Shown: positions 1 through 11,191, counted from the first letter of the stretch. The stretch: 64,000 bases of DNA from Alphaproteobacteria bacterium (GCA_018823835.1 JAHJHT010000002.1:1116001-1180000), one strand, 5' to 3'. Numbers and translations: made by a program. The notes: generated by a model from the letters alone, not told the origin.

Positions 1-156
1 TTCGGGGAAGCTCTGGCCGGCATCGAGCCCATAACCGGCCATCAGGCTGTCACCGAAGCCGACGATTTTGTACGGCTCTGCCGATGCCGACGCCGAAAGC
101 AGCGATGCCGCGAGAAACAGACTGGCGACCAGTCGCGCGAAAAAATTGAATGCCAT
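1..156 (-). CDS. tesA: Arylesterase / lysophospholipase TesA-like SGNH hydrolase (N-terminal part, truncated by window edge)
   Basis: Reading the minus strand from the ATG at 156 gives 52 codons open to the window edge. The first 26 residues form a signal peptide (basic start, hydrophobic core, ASA-SA-type cleavage region). Right after it comes IVGFGDSLMAGYGL, the block I motif of SGNH/GDSL hydrolases with the nucleophilic serine in GDS. The family hydrolyses acyl esters and thioesters in the periplasm. The divergent ybbA/ybbP pair next door is the same arrangement as tesA-ybbA-ybbP in enterobacteria, which supports the call. It is absent from the ORF track because the stop codon is outside the window. 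Confidence 0.85.
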   Translation of the reverse strand, partial: MAFNFFARLVASLFLAASLLSASASAEPYKIVGFGDSLMAGYGLDAGQSFPE

Positions 157-220
157 GCCGCAAAGCCCATATGACGGAAACAGTTTCCGCCCTCCACTCC
201 CCATATAGGACAGATTTTCC

Positions 221-916
221 GTGACAGAACCCGTCATCCAGTTGAAGGACGTGTCGCTGACCCTTGGCGAGGGTGCGTCGTCAGTGCACGTGCTGAAAGG
301 CGTCAGCCTCGATGTGGCACAGGGCGAGGCTACCGGCATCGTCGGCCCATCCGGCTCGGGAAAATCGACATTGCTGATGGTCCTGGCCGGACTGGAAAGG
401 GTCGATTCGGGAACGGTACGAATCGCCGGCGAGTTGCTGAACGGCAAGTCGGAGGATGCGGTTGCGGCGTTCAGGGGCCGCACGATCGGCATCGTGTTCC
501 AGTCGTTCCACCTGATCCCCAACATGACAGCGCTGGAAAACGTCGCCGTGCCGCTGGAGCTTGCCGGGCATGACGACCCCTTCGGGGCGGCGTCGGCGGA
601 ACTCGCTTCCGTCGGGCTGGCCGAGCGCGTGACGCACTATCCGGGCGAACTGTCGGGCGGCGAGCAGCAGCGCGTCGCCATCGCGCGGGCGCTGGCGCCA
701 AATCCGCGCCTGCTGATCGCCGATGAGCCGACCGGCAATCTCGATCAGGCGACCGGCCGGCAGATCGCCGACCTTCTGTTCGCGAAGGCGACAGAGCGCG
801 GCATGACGCTGGTGCTGGTGACGCATGACCCGTCGCTGGCGGGGCGCTGTGCGCGCCAGGTTGCCATGCGTTCGGGACGGATCGAGGCTGCACCCGCGCT
901 GGCAGTTCCGGCCTGA
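221..916 (+). CDS. ybbA: ABC transporter ATP-binding protein, YbbA/LolD-like
   Basis: This 231-aa ATPase starts at GTG 221. It has a Walker A (GPSGSGKST, about residue 42), a Q-loop (FQSFHLIP), the signature [15 protein letters not shown] and a Walker B ([12 protein letters not shown]). The length and signature fit the LolD/MacB/YbbA class, whose ATPases drive FtsX-like permeases in mechanotransmission rather than classical substrate import. Its stop overlaps the start of the permease gene by one base (TGATG), so the two are translationally coupled and form one exporter. By analogy with the tesA neighbourhood it may act on envelope lipids or lipoproteins, but the substrate is not visible. Confidence 0.9.
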   Translation: MTEPVIQLKDVSLTLGEGASSVHVLKGVSLDVAQGEATGIVGPSGSGKSTLLMVLAGLERVDSGTVRIAGELLNGKSEDAVAAFRGRTIGIVFQSFHLIPNMTALENVAVPLELAGHDDPFGAASAELASVGLAERVTHYPGELSGGEQQRVAIARALAPNPRLLIADEPTGNLDQATGRQIADLLFAKATERGMTLVLVTHDPSLAGRCARQVAMRSGRIEAAPALAVPA

Positions 917-3465
917 TGTCGCCGGCGCGAACGCTGCAACTGGCCGTCCGCTTCTCGCTGCGCGAGATGCGCGGCGGGTTGTCGGGCTTCATGATCTTCC
1001 TGACCTGCATTGCGCTCGGCGTCGCGGCGATCGGCGGCGTCAACTCGGTCGCGCGCTCGATCACTGCCGGCGTCGCCAACGAAGGCCAGGTGCTGCTCGG
1101 CGGCGACATTCGTTTCGAGCTCAACCAACGGCAGGCATCGGCCGAAGAGAAGACCTTTCTTGACGGGCTCGGCACGGTGGCGGAGAGCGCCAGCATGCGA
1201 TCCATGGTGCGGCTGGAAGACGGCTCCGACCAGACGCTGGCGGAAGTGAAGGCGGTCGACGGCCTCTATCCGCTTTTCGGCGCGCTGGTGACGGAGCCGG
1301 CGCTGCCACGTGACGAACTGTTTGGCGAAAGGAACGGCATCTTCGGTGCCGCGGCTCCCGACCTGATGTTCGAGCGGCTCGGTATAGAGCTCGGAGCCCA
1401 CGTCAGGCTCGGCACGGCGACCTTCGAACTGCGTGCCAGACTGGTGACTGAGCCCGATGCCGCGTCGGAAGGCTTCGGCTTCGCGCCGCGGCTCCTGGTT
1501 TCGCTGGAAGGGCTGACGGCTTCAGGGCTGGTGCAGCCGGGCAGTCTTGTCGAATACGCCTACAAGGCGCGGCTGCCGGGAAATCCTTCCGAGGCCGCGC
1601 TGGCGGCGGTGCGCGACCAGGCGGCCGAACAGTTTCCGCAGGCCGGGTGGAGCATCCGCACGCGCCTCAATGCCGCGCCGTCTCTATCGGCCAACATCGA
1701 ACGCTTTTCGCAGTTCCTGACTCTGGTCGGTCTCACCGCGCTGGTCGTCGGCGGGGTCGGCGTTGGAAACGCGGTGCGCGCCTATCTGGAGGGCAAGCGC
1801 GGCGTCATCGCCACTTTCAAGAGCCTCGGCGCGTCGGGCGGCTTCGTCGTCAGCGTCTATCTCGTGCAGATACTGATCATCGCCGGCATCGGCATCGTGA
1901 TCGGGCTCGTACTCGGCGCGATAATGCCGTTTGCGGCGACGGCTGCACTGTCTTCGGTCATTCCGGTACCAGTTGAAGGGGGACTCTACCCGGACGCACT
2001 CGGCATGGCGGCGCTGTTCGGCCTGCTGGTGACGCTGTTGTTCGCGCTGCTGCCACTGGGCCGGGCGCGCGACATTCCGGCAACCGCGCTGTTTCGCGAA
2101 CTGGGCGTGCAATCGGGGCGATTGCCGAGGCGCGTCTACATGCTGGCGGTCGCGGTGCTAGCATTGCTGCTCGCCGGCCTTGCCATCTGGTTTTCCGGCG
2201 ACCGTCGCATCGCCGCCATTTTCGTTGGCGGCGTGGTATTTTCCTTCTTGGTGCTGCGCCTCGTCGGCCAGCTGGTGCAGATGCTGGCGCGCAAGAGCCC
2301 GCGCGTGCGCTTCGTGGCGCTCCGGCTGGCGATCGGCAACATTCACCGGCCCGGCGCCCTGACACCCTCGGTCGTGCTGTCGCTCGGGCTTGGGCTGACG
2401 CTTCTGGTGACGCTGGCGCTAATCGACGGAAACCTCAGGCAGCAGATCTCGGGCAGCCTGCCGGAACGCGCGCCCAACTTCTTCTTCGTCGACATCCAGA
2501 GCACCGAAGTCGAGAATTTCGCCGACTTCATTGCCAGGGAGGCGCCAGCCGGCAAGCTCGTGCGCGTGCCGATGCTGCGCGGACGCATCGTCGAACTCAA
2601 CGGGATCGACCTGCAGAAGATCGAGATCCCAGCCGAGGGCGGCTGGGTGCTGCGCGGCGATCGCGGCCTGACCTACGAGGCACAGCAGCCGGACAATGCG
2701 ACTCTGTCGGCCGGCACCTGGTGGCCGCAGGACTATGCCGGCGAGCCGTTGGTCTCGTTCTCTGCCGAGGAGGCCGGCGAACTCGGCCTGAAGCTCGGCG
2801 ACACCATCACCGTCAACGTCCTCGGCCGCAACCTGACCGCGCGCATCGCCAATTTCCGGCAGGTGAAGTGGGAATCCATGGGCATCAACTTCGTCATGGT
2901 GTTTTCGCCCAACACCTTCGCAGGCGCGCCGCATTCCTGGCTGGCAACGCTGTCGGCCCCTGACGCCAGCGTCGCCGACGAGGCACGCCTGCTCAATGCC
3001 GTGACGCGGGCCTTTCCGGCGGTTACGACCGTGCGGGTCAAGGACGCGCTCGATGTGGTGAACCGCATCGTGGCGCAGCTCGGAACGGCCATACGCGCCG
3101 CGGCAAGCGTCGCGCTGATTGCCTCGGTGCTGGTGCTCTCCGGTGCGCTGGCCGCAGGCAACCGGGCCCGGGTGCATGACGCCGTGGTACTGAAAACGCT
3201 TGGCGCGACGCGGCGAACGCTGATTTCGGCCTTCTCGCTCGAATACGCCCTCATTGGCCTTGCCACGGCAATCTTTGCACTGTTTGCCGGCGGTACGGCC
3301 GCATGGTTCGTGGTCGCAAGGATCATGAACCTGCCCTCGAGCTTCATGCCGGAGGTGGCGGTGGCGACCGTCGTGGCGGCCCTGGTGCTCACCGTTGGCT
3401 TCGGCCTGCTCGGCACCTGGCGGGTGCTCGGCCACAAGGCAGCGCCGGTGCTGCGGAACCTCTAG
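916..3465 (+). CDS. ybbP: FtsX-family ABC transporter permease, YbbP-like
   Basis: This 849-aa inner-membrane protein partners the preceding ATPase. It begins with a cytoplasmic segment and a first membrane helix (FMIFLTCIALGVAAIGG), followed by a long periplasmic domain. Then come FtsX-type helix blocks around residues 260-350 and 355-385, another helix pair near 405-450, a second periplasmic domain, and a closing three-helix FtsX block (about 720-840). The duplicated FtsX core and the length match YbbP-type permeases (around 800 aa). It probably works on a substrate in the outer leaflet of the inner membrane. The ATG overlaps the ybbA stop. Confidence 0.88.
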   Translation: MSPARTLQLAVRFSLREMRGGLSGFMIFLTCIALGVAAIGGVNSVARSITAGVANEGQVLLGGDIRFELNQRQASAEEKTFLDGLGTVAESASMRSMVRLEDGSDQTLAEVKAVDGLYPLFGALVTEPALPRDELFGERNGIFGAAAPDLMFERLGIELGAHVRLGTATFELRARLVTEPDAASEGFGFAPRLLVSLEGLTASGLVQPGSLVEYAYKARLPGNPSEAALAAVRDQAAEQFPQAGWSIRTRLNAAPSLSANIERFSQFLTLVGLTALVVGGVGVGNAVRAYLEGKRGVIATFKSLGASGGFVVSVYLVQILIIAGIGIVIGLVLGAIMPFAATAALSSVIPVPVEGGLYPDALGMAALFGLLVTLLFALLPLGRARDIPATALFRELGVQSGRLPRRVYMLAVAVLALLLAGLAIWFSGDRRIAAIFVGGVVFSFLVLRLVGQLVQMLARKSPRVRFVALRLAIGNIHRPGALTPSVVLSLGLGLTLLVTLALIDGNLRQQISGSLPERAPNFFFVDIQSTEVENFADFIAREAPAGKLVRVPMLRGRIVELNGIDLQKIEIPAEGGWVLRGDRGLTYEAQQPDNATLSAGTWWPQDYAGEPLVSFSAEEAGELGLKLGDTITVNVLGRNLTARIANFRQVKWESMGINFVMVFSPNTFAGAPHSWLATLSAPDASVADEARLLNAVTRAFPAVTTVRVKDALDVVNRIVAQLGTAIRAAASVALIASVLVLSGALAAGNRARVHDAVVLKTLGATRRTLISAFSLEYALIGLATAIFALFAGGTAAWFVVARIMNLPSSFMPEVAVATVVAALVLTVGFGLLGTWRVLGHKAAPVLRNL

Positions 3466-3530
3466 CGACGCCCCCGGCAGAGACGCTCGCGAGCAGGCGC
3501 GCATTGGAAGGCGCGCCAATTCCGCTCATC

Positions 3531-3550
3531 TCGCGGTAATATTACCGCGA
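3531..3550. promoter_or_regulatory. Perfect 20-bp palindrome (candidate operator)
   Basis: TCGCGGTAATATTACCGCGA is a perfect 20-base inverted repeat without spacer. It lies 40 bases upstream of the -35 element I assign to the Bax-inhibitor gene and 65 bases after the ybbP stop. There is no T-tract, so it does not look like a terminator. A dimeric DNA-binding protein is the simplest explanation, but the regulator is unknown. Confidence 0.55.
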
Positions 3551-3589
3551 ATTCACCCGATCACGCATCGTTGCAGGGTGTTGCGGGTC

Positions 3590-3618
3590 TTGTCGTGGCG
3601 ACCAAGAAGCATCATATT
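3590..3618 (+). promoter_or_regulatory. Sigma-70 type promoter of the ybhL leader / Bax-inhibitor gene
   Basis: TTGTCG and CATATT are separated by exactly 17 bases. Transcription would begin near 3625, just before the folded leader described next. Confidence 0.6.
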
Positions 3619-3624
3619 CGCCGC

Positions 3625-3714
3625 AGGCATGCTGGAGTCCCGCCAGCGGCGCCCGGGAATCCCTGCCAGGGGTTGCCTGACACCGGACGGGACAGAAGCA
3701 ACATAGAGGAAACA
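3625..3714 (+). ncRNA. ybhL leader RNA motif (5' UTR of Bax-inhibitor-1 gene)
   Basis: The roughly 90-nt leader folds into a long-range stem GTCCCG (3637-3642) with CGGGAC (3688-3693). It encloses an internal hairpin AATCCCT-GCC-AGGGGTT (3658-3674). A conserved RNA called ybhL is known upstream of Bax-inhibitor-family genes in Rhizobiales, and position, gene partner and fold agree. It ends just before the ribosome binding site GAGGA of the CDS. I matched by structure and context, not by covariance model. Confidence 0.75.
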
Positions 3715-4494
3715 ATGGCTGACCTTCGAAATTATCAGGCACGCGCCGTGAACGTGGGCACCCACGCGGACGCGTCCATCGACGAGGGCCTGCGCGCCTA
3801 CATGCTCAAGGTTTACAACCTGATGGCACTGGGCCTCGTCATTACGGGCCTGGCCGCGCTTGGCACGATGATGCTGGCGACGACCAACGATCCTGCAACC
3901 GCAGTTGCCACACTGGGCAACGGCAAGATGCTCACCAGCGTCGGACAGACTCTCTACGGTTCGCCGCTGCGCTGGGTGGTCATGCTGGCTCCGCTGGGCA
4001 TGGTGTTCTACCTCAGCGCCCGCATCAACTCGATGACGACGTCCGCTGCGCAGACCGCGTTCTGGGTCTTTGCCGGCCTGATGGGCCTGTCGCTGTCGTC
4101 GATCTTCCTGGTCTATACGGCGCAGAGCATCGTGCAGACCTTCTTCATCACCGCGGCCGCCTTCGGCGCTCTGTCGCTGTGGGGCTATACGACCAAGCGC
4201 GACCTGACCGGCATGGGCACGTTCCTTGTCATGGGCGTGTTCGGCCTGATCATCGCGATGGTGGTCAACATCTTCCTGCAGTCGTCGGCACTGCAGTTCG
4301 CCATTTCGTCGATCGGCGTGCTGATCTTCGCAGGCCTCACGGCCTACGACACGCAGCAGATCAAGGAAATGTACTACGAGGGCGACAGCTCCGAAGTCTC
4401 GGGCCGCAAGGCAATCATGGGCGCGCTGCGCCTCTACCTCGACTTCATCAACCTGTTCACCTTCCTGCTGCAGTTCCTCGGCAACCGCGAATAG
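3715..4494 (+). CDS. ybhL: Bax inhibitor-1 / YccA-YbhL family membrane protein
   Basis: The ATG at 3715 follows GAGGAAACA and gives 259 aa; the longer ORF from 3571 runs through the leader RNA and is rejected. About seven hydrophobic helices cover residues 35-255. The C-terminal region carries the family signature (FAGLTAYDTQQIKEMYYEGD), with the paired acidic residues linked to proton/calcium conductance in bacterial homologues. The family is inner-membrane, proposed to be a pH-sensitive calcium leak channel or a modulator of FtsH-type proteolysis. It appears monocistronic, with its own promoter, leader and terminator. Confidence 0.9.
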   Translation: MADLRNYQARAVNVGTHADASIDEGLRAYMLKVYNLMALGLVITGLAALGTMMLATTNDPATAVATLGNGKMLTSVGQTLYGSPLRWVVMLAPLGMVFYLSARINSMTTSAAQTAFWVFAGLMGLSLSSIFLVYTAQSIVQTFFITAAAFGALSLWGYTTKRDLTGMGTFLVMGVFGLIIAMVVNIFLQSSALQFAISSIGVLIFAGLTAYDTQQIKEMYYEGDSSEVSGRKAIMGALRLYLDFINLFTFLLQFLGNRE

Positions 4495-4520
4495 CCGCTG
4501 CCGTACACGCAGAAATCCGA

Positions 4521-4550
4521 GGGCGGCCCATGCGGCCGCCCTTTTCTTTT
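4521..4550 (+). terminator. Rho-independent terminator after the Bax-inhibitor gene
   Basis: GGGCGGCC / GGCCGCCC stem with a five-base loop, followed by TTTTCTTTT. Confidence 0.85.
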
Positions 4551-4594
4551 GGCCGGACCGCTGCTTTGATCGGTGAATCACTGACGAGCGCGAC

Positions 4595-5149
4595 ATGACC
4601 ACCACACAGATCCGGCCCGCGTCCGCGGCCGACCTCGACGCGATCACCGAGATCTATGCCGATGCGGTTCTCAACGGCACGGCGAGCTACGAACTCGAAC
4701 CGCCTTCGCTGGCCGAGATGACCAGACGCTTCCGCACACTGGCTGATGGCGGCTTTCCCTACCTGGTGGCCGAAATCTCCGGCCGGATTGCCGGCTATGC
4801 CTATGCCGGGCCGTTCCGGCCGCGGCCGGCCTATCGCTTCATCGTCGAGAACTCGGTCTATGTCGCGCCCTGGGCGAAGGGCGGCGGCACCGGCCGGTCG
4901 CTGCTCGAGCGTCTGATCGGCGTGACCGAGGCGCTCGGCTTTCGGCAGATGATCGCGGTGATAGGCGACGGTTCGCCAGAAAGCCCGTCAGTCAGGCTGC
5001 ATGCGCGCGTCGGTTTCCGCCATTGCGGCAGGCTGGAGGGCTCGGGCTACAAGCACGGGCGCTGGCTCGATACGGTGTTCATGCAGTTTTCGATGAATGG
5101 CGGTTCGGAGACGCCGCCTGACGCCGAGCCGGGCCCGGTGCGGGCGTAG
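4595..5149 (+). CDS. GNAT family N-acetyltransferase (phosphinothricin acetyltransferase-like)
   Basis: This 184-aa single-domain protein begins with IRPASAADLDAITEIYADAV, typical of the Pat/MnaT group of GNATs. It continues with the substrate-side motif ASYELEPP and the block VENSVYVAPWAKGGGTGRSLLERLI, which contains the acetyl-CoA pyrophosphate-binding loop (GGGTGRS in place of the usual GxGxGxxL). IAVIGDGSPESPSVRLHARVGF closes the domain. Relatives acetylate methionine derivatives, small amines or herbicide-like amino acids. The substrate cannot be read here. The C-terminal 20 residues are Pro/Glu-rich and outside the fold. It ends 40 bases before the convergent DUF2794 gene. Confidence 0.88.
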   Translation: MTTTQIRPASAADLDAITEIYADAVLNGTASYELEPPSLAEMTRRFRTLADGGFPYLVAEISGRIAGYAYAGPFRPRPAYRFIVENSVYVAPWAKGGGTGRSLLERLIGVTEALGFRQMIAVIGDGSPESPSVRLHARVGFRHCGRLEGSGYKHGRWLDTVFMQFSMNGGSETPPDAEPGPVRA

Positions 5150-5189
5150 CAGGTCGCAGTCCCCTTGCTTGCCGGCGGAGCCGATCCGT

Positions 5190-5582
5190 TCAGGACCTGC
5201 CGCTGACCAGCTTCAGGCTCTTGTCGAAGACGCTCAGGACGCGGGCAAGCTCATGACCGCGCTTGAGAATCTGGCCGCCAGCCGCGACGACCGACCAGGC
5301 GCCCTGCCGGCGCGCGAGCGACGGATCCTTGATGATGCGGTAAAGCGGGGTCTCGGACGTGCGCCGGAAGACGGAGAATACGGCGCGGTCCTGAAGATGG
5401 TCGATAGCATAGTCGCGCCATTCGTTGGCCGCGACCATCCGGCCATAGAGGCGCAGGATCTGGTCGAGTTCGCGTCGGTGAAACGTAACGGGCAGGTCCT
5501 GACGTTCGCGCCGCGCCTCATGGAGGCGGATCAGTATCCCGGAGTCTTCCCTATCCTCCGGTCCCGGGGCGCGATCCATCAT
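5190..5582 (-). CDS. DUF2794 domain protein
   Basis: This protein of about 130 aa has the conserved core LPVTFHRRELDQILRLYGRMVAANEWRDYAIDHL followed by AVFSVFRRTSETPLYRIIKDP, which I recognise as DUF2794, a small soluble family found in alphaproteobacteria. The ORF track starts at 5612, but GAAAGG lies just upstream of a double ATG (5582), so I choose that start. No enzymatic motif is visible and the function is unknown. It converges with the GNAT gene, and a candidate structured RNA lies upstream on the other strand. Confidence 0.8.
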   Translation of the reverse strand: MMDRAPGPEDREDSGILIRLHEARRERQDLPVTFHRRELDQILRLYGRMVAANEWRDYAIDHLQDRAVFSVFRRTSETPLYRIIKDPSLARRQGAWSVVAAGGQILKRGHELARVLSVFDKSLKLVSGRS

Positions 5583-5804
5583 CAGCGACCTTTCATGACA
5601 GTTGCCTGACAATCAAAGGTGACGTTTTCACGCTGCAATTGCAAGACCCGAGGATGCAATCACGCAACGGCGCAGAATGGCAAACCAGCTGTTCACGCGA
5701 CAGATACATTCTGAATTGATTGGTGATGTCACGCCACATTGCTGCCGTTATTTATCCGTGCTCACGCCCCAATGTCCGACGAATTTACTTCTGTTGCCTG
5801 AGAC

Positions 5805-5956
5805 GGTTCGGTCCGGCACTGGCTCGTAAACCCCAAGCCCCCCGCCCACGGGTCTGAGTCGGATCGAACCAACCTCGGCTTCCTTCGGGAAGTCGGGTGC
5901 GACGATCCCAAAGACCAAAATGGCCGGTGTCAGTAGCAAGCTGGCGCCGGCTTTTT
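5805..5956 (+). ncRNA. Candidate structured small RNA with terminator
   Basis: The 390-bp gap between the two minus-strand genes (DUF2794 and DUF1223) contains three successive plus-strand hairpins. The first pairs GGTTCGGTCCG (5805-5815) with CGGATCGAACC (5860-5870), 11 bp with one G-U pair. The second is CTCGGCTTCC-TTCG-GGAAGTCGGG, a 10-bp stem capped by a UUCG tetraloop (5872-5898). The third is GCCGGTG / CGCCGGC followed by TTTTT (5923-5956), an intrinsic terminator. No convincing sigma-70 promoter was found, so the 5' end could lie anywhere between about 5750 and 5800. I could not assign it to a known family. Confidence 0.55.
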
Positions 5957-5973
5957 AATATCCGGAAGGCGGT

Positions 5974-6720
5974 TCAGCTCGCCGGCTGGCCGATCATCGC
6001 TGCGCCGAGGATGGGACCCGGCAGGCCGCCCGGGCGGACCGACTGCAGCAGCACGGCGCAGCCGCCCTTGCGCAGGATCTCGCTCTTGGGGAATTCGAAA
6101 CTCGCCGCCTTGCCGTGCCACATTCCCGCAGTCTGGATATCGGTGACCGGATTGGCGTAGTTGATCGTCTTTCCCCGGTTCTCGCCGCGCTGGATGACCA
6201 CCGGGTGCTGCGGGTCGAAATAGACGAGGACGAGGTGGGCATTGCCCTTCTGGTTCGGCGCGGCATCGGTGTTGATGATGATGCTGTCGCCGGCCTCGCT
6301 GACGGCGATGCCGATCGGCAGTCCGCCGGCCTCGCGTGTCTTGCCTATGGCGCCAAGCACGGCGCTGCGCTTGCCGCCGTTGACATGGCTTGAGCCGTTG
6401 ATGACCGCCTGCGGCGTATAGACCGAGCGTTCTCCGAGCGATTTGCCATACTGGTACTGCCGCTTGGTGTTCTCGGGGCTGCCGAGCGTGTCCTTCCAGC
6501 CGAGATAGTCCCAGTAGTCGACGTGGTAGCCGAGTGCGATGACGTCGCCGCTGCTGGCAAGCTCGTCGAGCACGTGGTCGGCGGGCGGGCAGGAACTGCA
6601 GCCCTGGCTGGTGAAGAGTTCGACGACGCCGGCCGGCCTCTGGAAATCACCGCCGAGCGATGGCGCGCACAGGGCGAGCAAGGTCGCGGCCGTCAACAAG
6701 ATCCTGTTACGCATATGCAT
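5974..6720 (-). CDS. DUF1223 thioredoxin-fold secreted protein
   Basis: This 248-aa protein has an N-terminal signal peptide (MRNRILLTAATLLALCAPSLGG; a second in-frame ATG two codons in is equally possible). It then has VELFTSQGCSSCPPADHVLDEL, a thioredoxin-like strand with a CxxC pair (CSSC). The HVDYWDYLGWKD stretch is diagnostic of DUF1223, and a beta-rich C-terminal half follows. The fold and CxxC suggest a periplasmic thiol-disulfide function, but no activity is established to my knowledge. It is transcribed in the same direction as the upstream aconitase gene, 142 bases away. Confidence 0.88.
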   Translation of the reverse strand: MHMRNRILLTAATLLALCAPSLGGDFQRPAGVVELFTSQGCSSCPPADHVLDELASSGDVIALGYHVDYWDYLGWKDTLGSPENTKRQYQYGKSLGERSVYTPQAVINGSSHVNGGKRSAVLGAIGKTREAGGLPIGIAVSEAGDSIIINTDAAPNQKGNAHLVLVYFDPQHPVVIQRGENRGKTINYANPVTDIQTAGMWHGKAASFEFPKSEILRKGGCAVLLQSVRPGGLPGPILGAAMIGQPAS

Positions 6721-6862
6721 TGCGGCTCCGCCGATGCCGCCTCCCAGATGATTGCCGACCTGATTGACAGATCATCCGAACAACGGGAAGTCACGTTGCG
6801 GTGAAACCCCGGCCCGCCGCCCGTACCGCCGGGCCAGAGCCCGGCGGACAGGGATGCGGATG

Positions 6863-9568
<2,706 letters not shown>

Positions 9569-9830
9569 TCCGGTCGGTTCTGCCTAAGAACGGACTCCTG
9601 TGGCATGCTAACACGCGCAAAGGTGCGGGTACGGTCATTTCCGCTGTCCGTTCCCTGCGATTCGTCCGTGGAACGACGTTCGCTGGTTCGGCGCAATTTG
9701 ATTTATCCCGCCGACCGCTGGCAGGATCGATCTGGATATAAAGAAGATTCTGGAAGAGTTCCAGACAGGAATGGGATATTTGCCGCGATGCGTCGGCTTC
9801 GCGGCGGGAAGTCTTGCAGGCTGGGGGACG

Positions 9831-10454
9831 ATGCGGCTGATTGCTGAAAATCTGGGCGGCGAACGCGGCGGCCAACCGGTATTCTCGGGCATCGATTTCG
9901 CGCTTGGCGAAGGCGAGTGCCTGATCGTGACCGGGCCAAACGGCGCCGGCAAGTCGACCTTGCTGAGGGTTCTGGCCGGATTGCTGCCGGCAGGCTCCGG
10001 CCGTGCCGCCTTCGAGGGCGGCGGCGAAGACTTCCCGAGCGTGGCGTCGGCCTGCCATTATCTCGGCCACCTGAACGCCATGAAGACCGCGATGACGGTG
10101 CGGGAAAACCTCGCCTTCTGGCAGGAATTCAGCGGCAACCCGGCCCGCGATGTCGGCGAAGCGCTCGAAATGGTGGGGCTCGGTTCGATCAGGCACCTGC
10201 CCTTCGGCTACCTGTCGACCGGGCAAAGGCGGCGCAGCTCGATCGCCAAGCTGCTGGTCAGCTACCGCCCTCTATGGCTGCTCGACGAGCCGAGCGCCGG
10301 CCTCGACCGGCAGTCGGAGGCCCGGCTGGCGGAACTGATGGCGGCGCATCTCTCGAATGGCGGCATCATTGTCGCTGCGACCCACCTGCCGCTCGGCCTC
10401 GAGGGCGTGCGCACGCTCGAGATGGGCCAGGTCGCACTGGCGGACGCCGGCTGA
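9831..10454 (+). CDS. ccmA: Heme exporter ATP-binding protein CcmA
   Basis: The ATG at 9831 preceded by GGGGGAC gives 207 aa; the ORF-track start at 9771 has no ribosome binding site. It carries Walker A GPNGAGKST, the CcmA-type signature LSTGQRRRSSIAKLL (instead of LSGGQ) and Walker B LWLLDEPSAGLD. CcmA with CcmB forms the ABC module that releases holo-CcmE from CcmC/D in system I cytochrome c maturation. It overlaps ccmB by one base (TGATG). Confidence 0.93.
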   Translation: MRLIAENLGGERGGQPVFSGIDFALGEGECLIVTGPNGAGKSTLLRVLAGLLPAGSGRAAFEGGGEDFPSVASACHYLGHLNAMKTAMTVRENLAFWQEFSGNPARDVGEALEMVGLGSIRHLPFGYLSTGQRRRSSIAKLLVSYRPLWLLDEPSAGLDRQSEARLAELMAAHLSNGGIIVAATHLPLGLEGVRTLEMGQVALADAG

Positions 10455-11119
10455 TGCTCGCGCTCTATCTCCGCGAGATCAGGCTCGGCATCCGGGCAGG
10501 CGGCGGGGCGTTGACAGGCGTGCTGTTCTTCCTGGCCGTGATCGCCACCATCCCGTTTGCCGTCGGACCCGACCTCAACCTGCTTTCCCGCATCGGGCCG
10601 GCGATCTTGTGGATCGGCGCGTTGCTCGCTTCGCTGCTCGGGCTCGACCGGCTGTTCCAGGCCGACCGCGAGGACGGGTCGCTCGACCTCCTGATCCTCG
10701 CCGGCGACCGGCACATGCTGGCACTCACGGTGCTGGTGAAATGCCTGGCCCACTGGACCGCGAGCGTGCTGCCGCTGGTGATTGCGGCGCCCGTGTTCGG
10801 GCTCATCCTCAACATGCCGCCGGCCGGCATCGGCGCCTCGGCGCTGACACTGCTGGTGGGGACGCCGGCGATCACTTTCGTGGGGGCAGCGGGCGCGGCC
10901 GTGGCGGTCGGCCTCCCGCGCGGCGGGCTGCTGGTGTCGGTGCTGGTCCTGCCATTGACGATTCCCGTGCTGATCTTCGGGGTGTCGGCAAGCTATGCCG
11001 CGGTCAACGACCCCGACCCGTTCATGCCGCCCTTTCTCATTCTTGCCGCACTGACGCTGTTTCTGGCGGTCGTCGGACCGGTAGCGGCCGCTCTGGCGCT
11101 GCGCTTCTCAGCCGACTAG
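10454..11119 (+). CDS. ccmB: Heme exporter membrane subunit CcmB
   Basis: This 221-aa protein (family about 220) has six predicted transmembrane helices and the family features LYLREIRLGIRAGGG at the N-terminus and GLDRLFQADREDGSLDLL in the first loop, where CcmA docks. It is intact to its natural C-terminus (ALALRFSAD). It is translationally coupled to ccmA. In related genomes the next gene is ccmC; here only 72 bases separate it from ccmD. Confidence 0.93.
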   Translation: MLALYLREIRLGIRAGGGALTGVLFFLAVIATIPFAVGPDLNLLSRIGPAILWIGALLASLLGLDRLFQADREDGSLDLLILAGDRHMLALTVLVKCLAHWTASVLPLVIAAPVFGLILNMPPAGIGASALTLLVGTPAITFVGAAGAAVAVGLPRGGLLVSVLVLPLTIPVLIFGVSASYAAVNDPDPFMPPFLILAALTLFLAVVGPVAAALALRFSAD

Positions 11120-11191
11120 CCGATCAGGGCTGCGTCGATTGCCCGTATCGGGCGCGCAGGTTATTGAAGGCGCCTGGAGACATCGCAAGCC

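Noticed and set aside
2419-3519. Minus-strand ORF of 366 aa
   Set aside because: Antisense to the YbbP-like permease; composition of a shadow, no motif.
5855-5875. tRNA-like T-arm sequence (GGATCGAACC) on the minus strand
   Set aside because: No acceptor stem, anticodon arm or D-arm can be folded around it; the bases are better explained by the 11-bp hairpin.
5748-5939. Minus-strand ORF of 63 aa
   Set aside because: It covers the candidate structured RNA, has no ribosome site or domain, and is best explained as a shadow.
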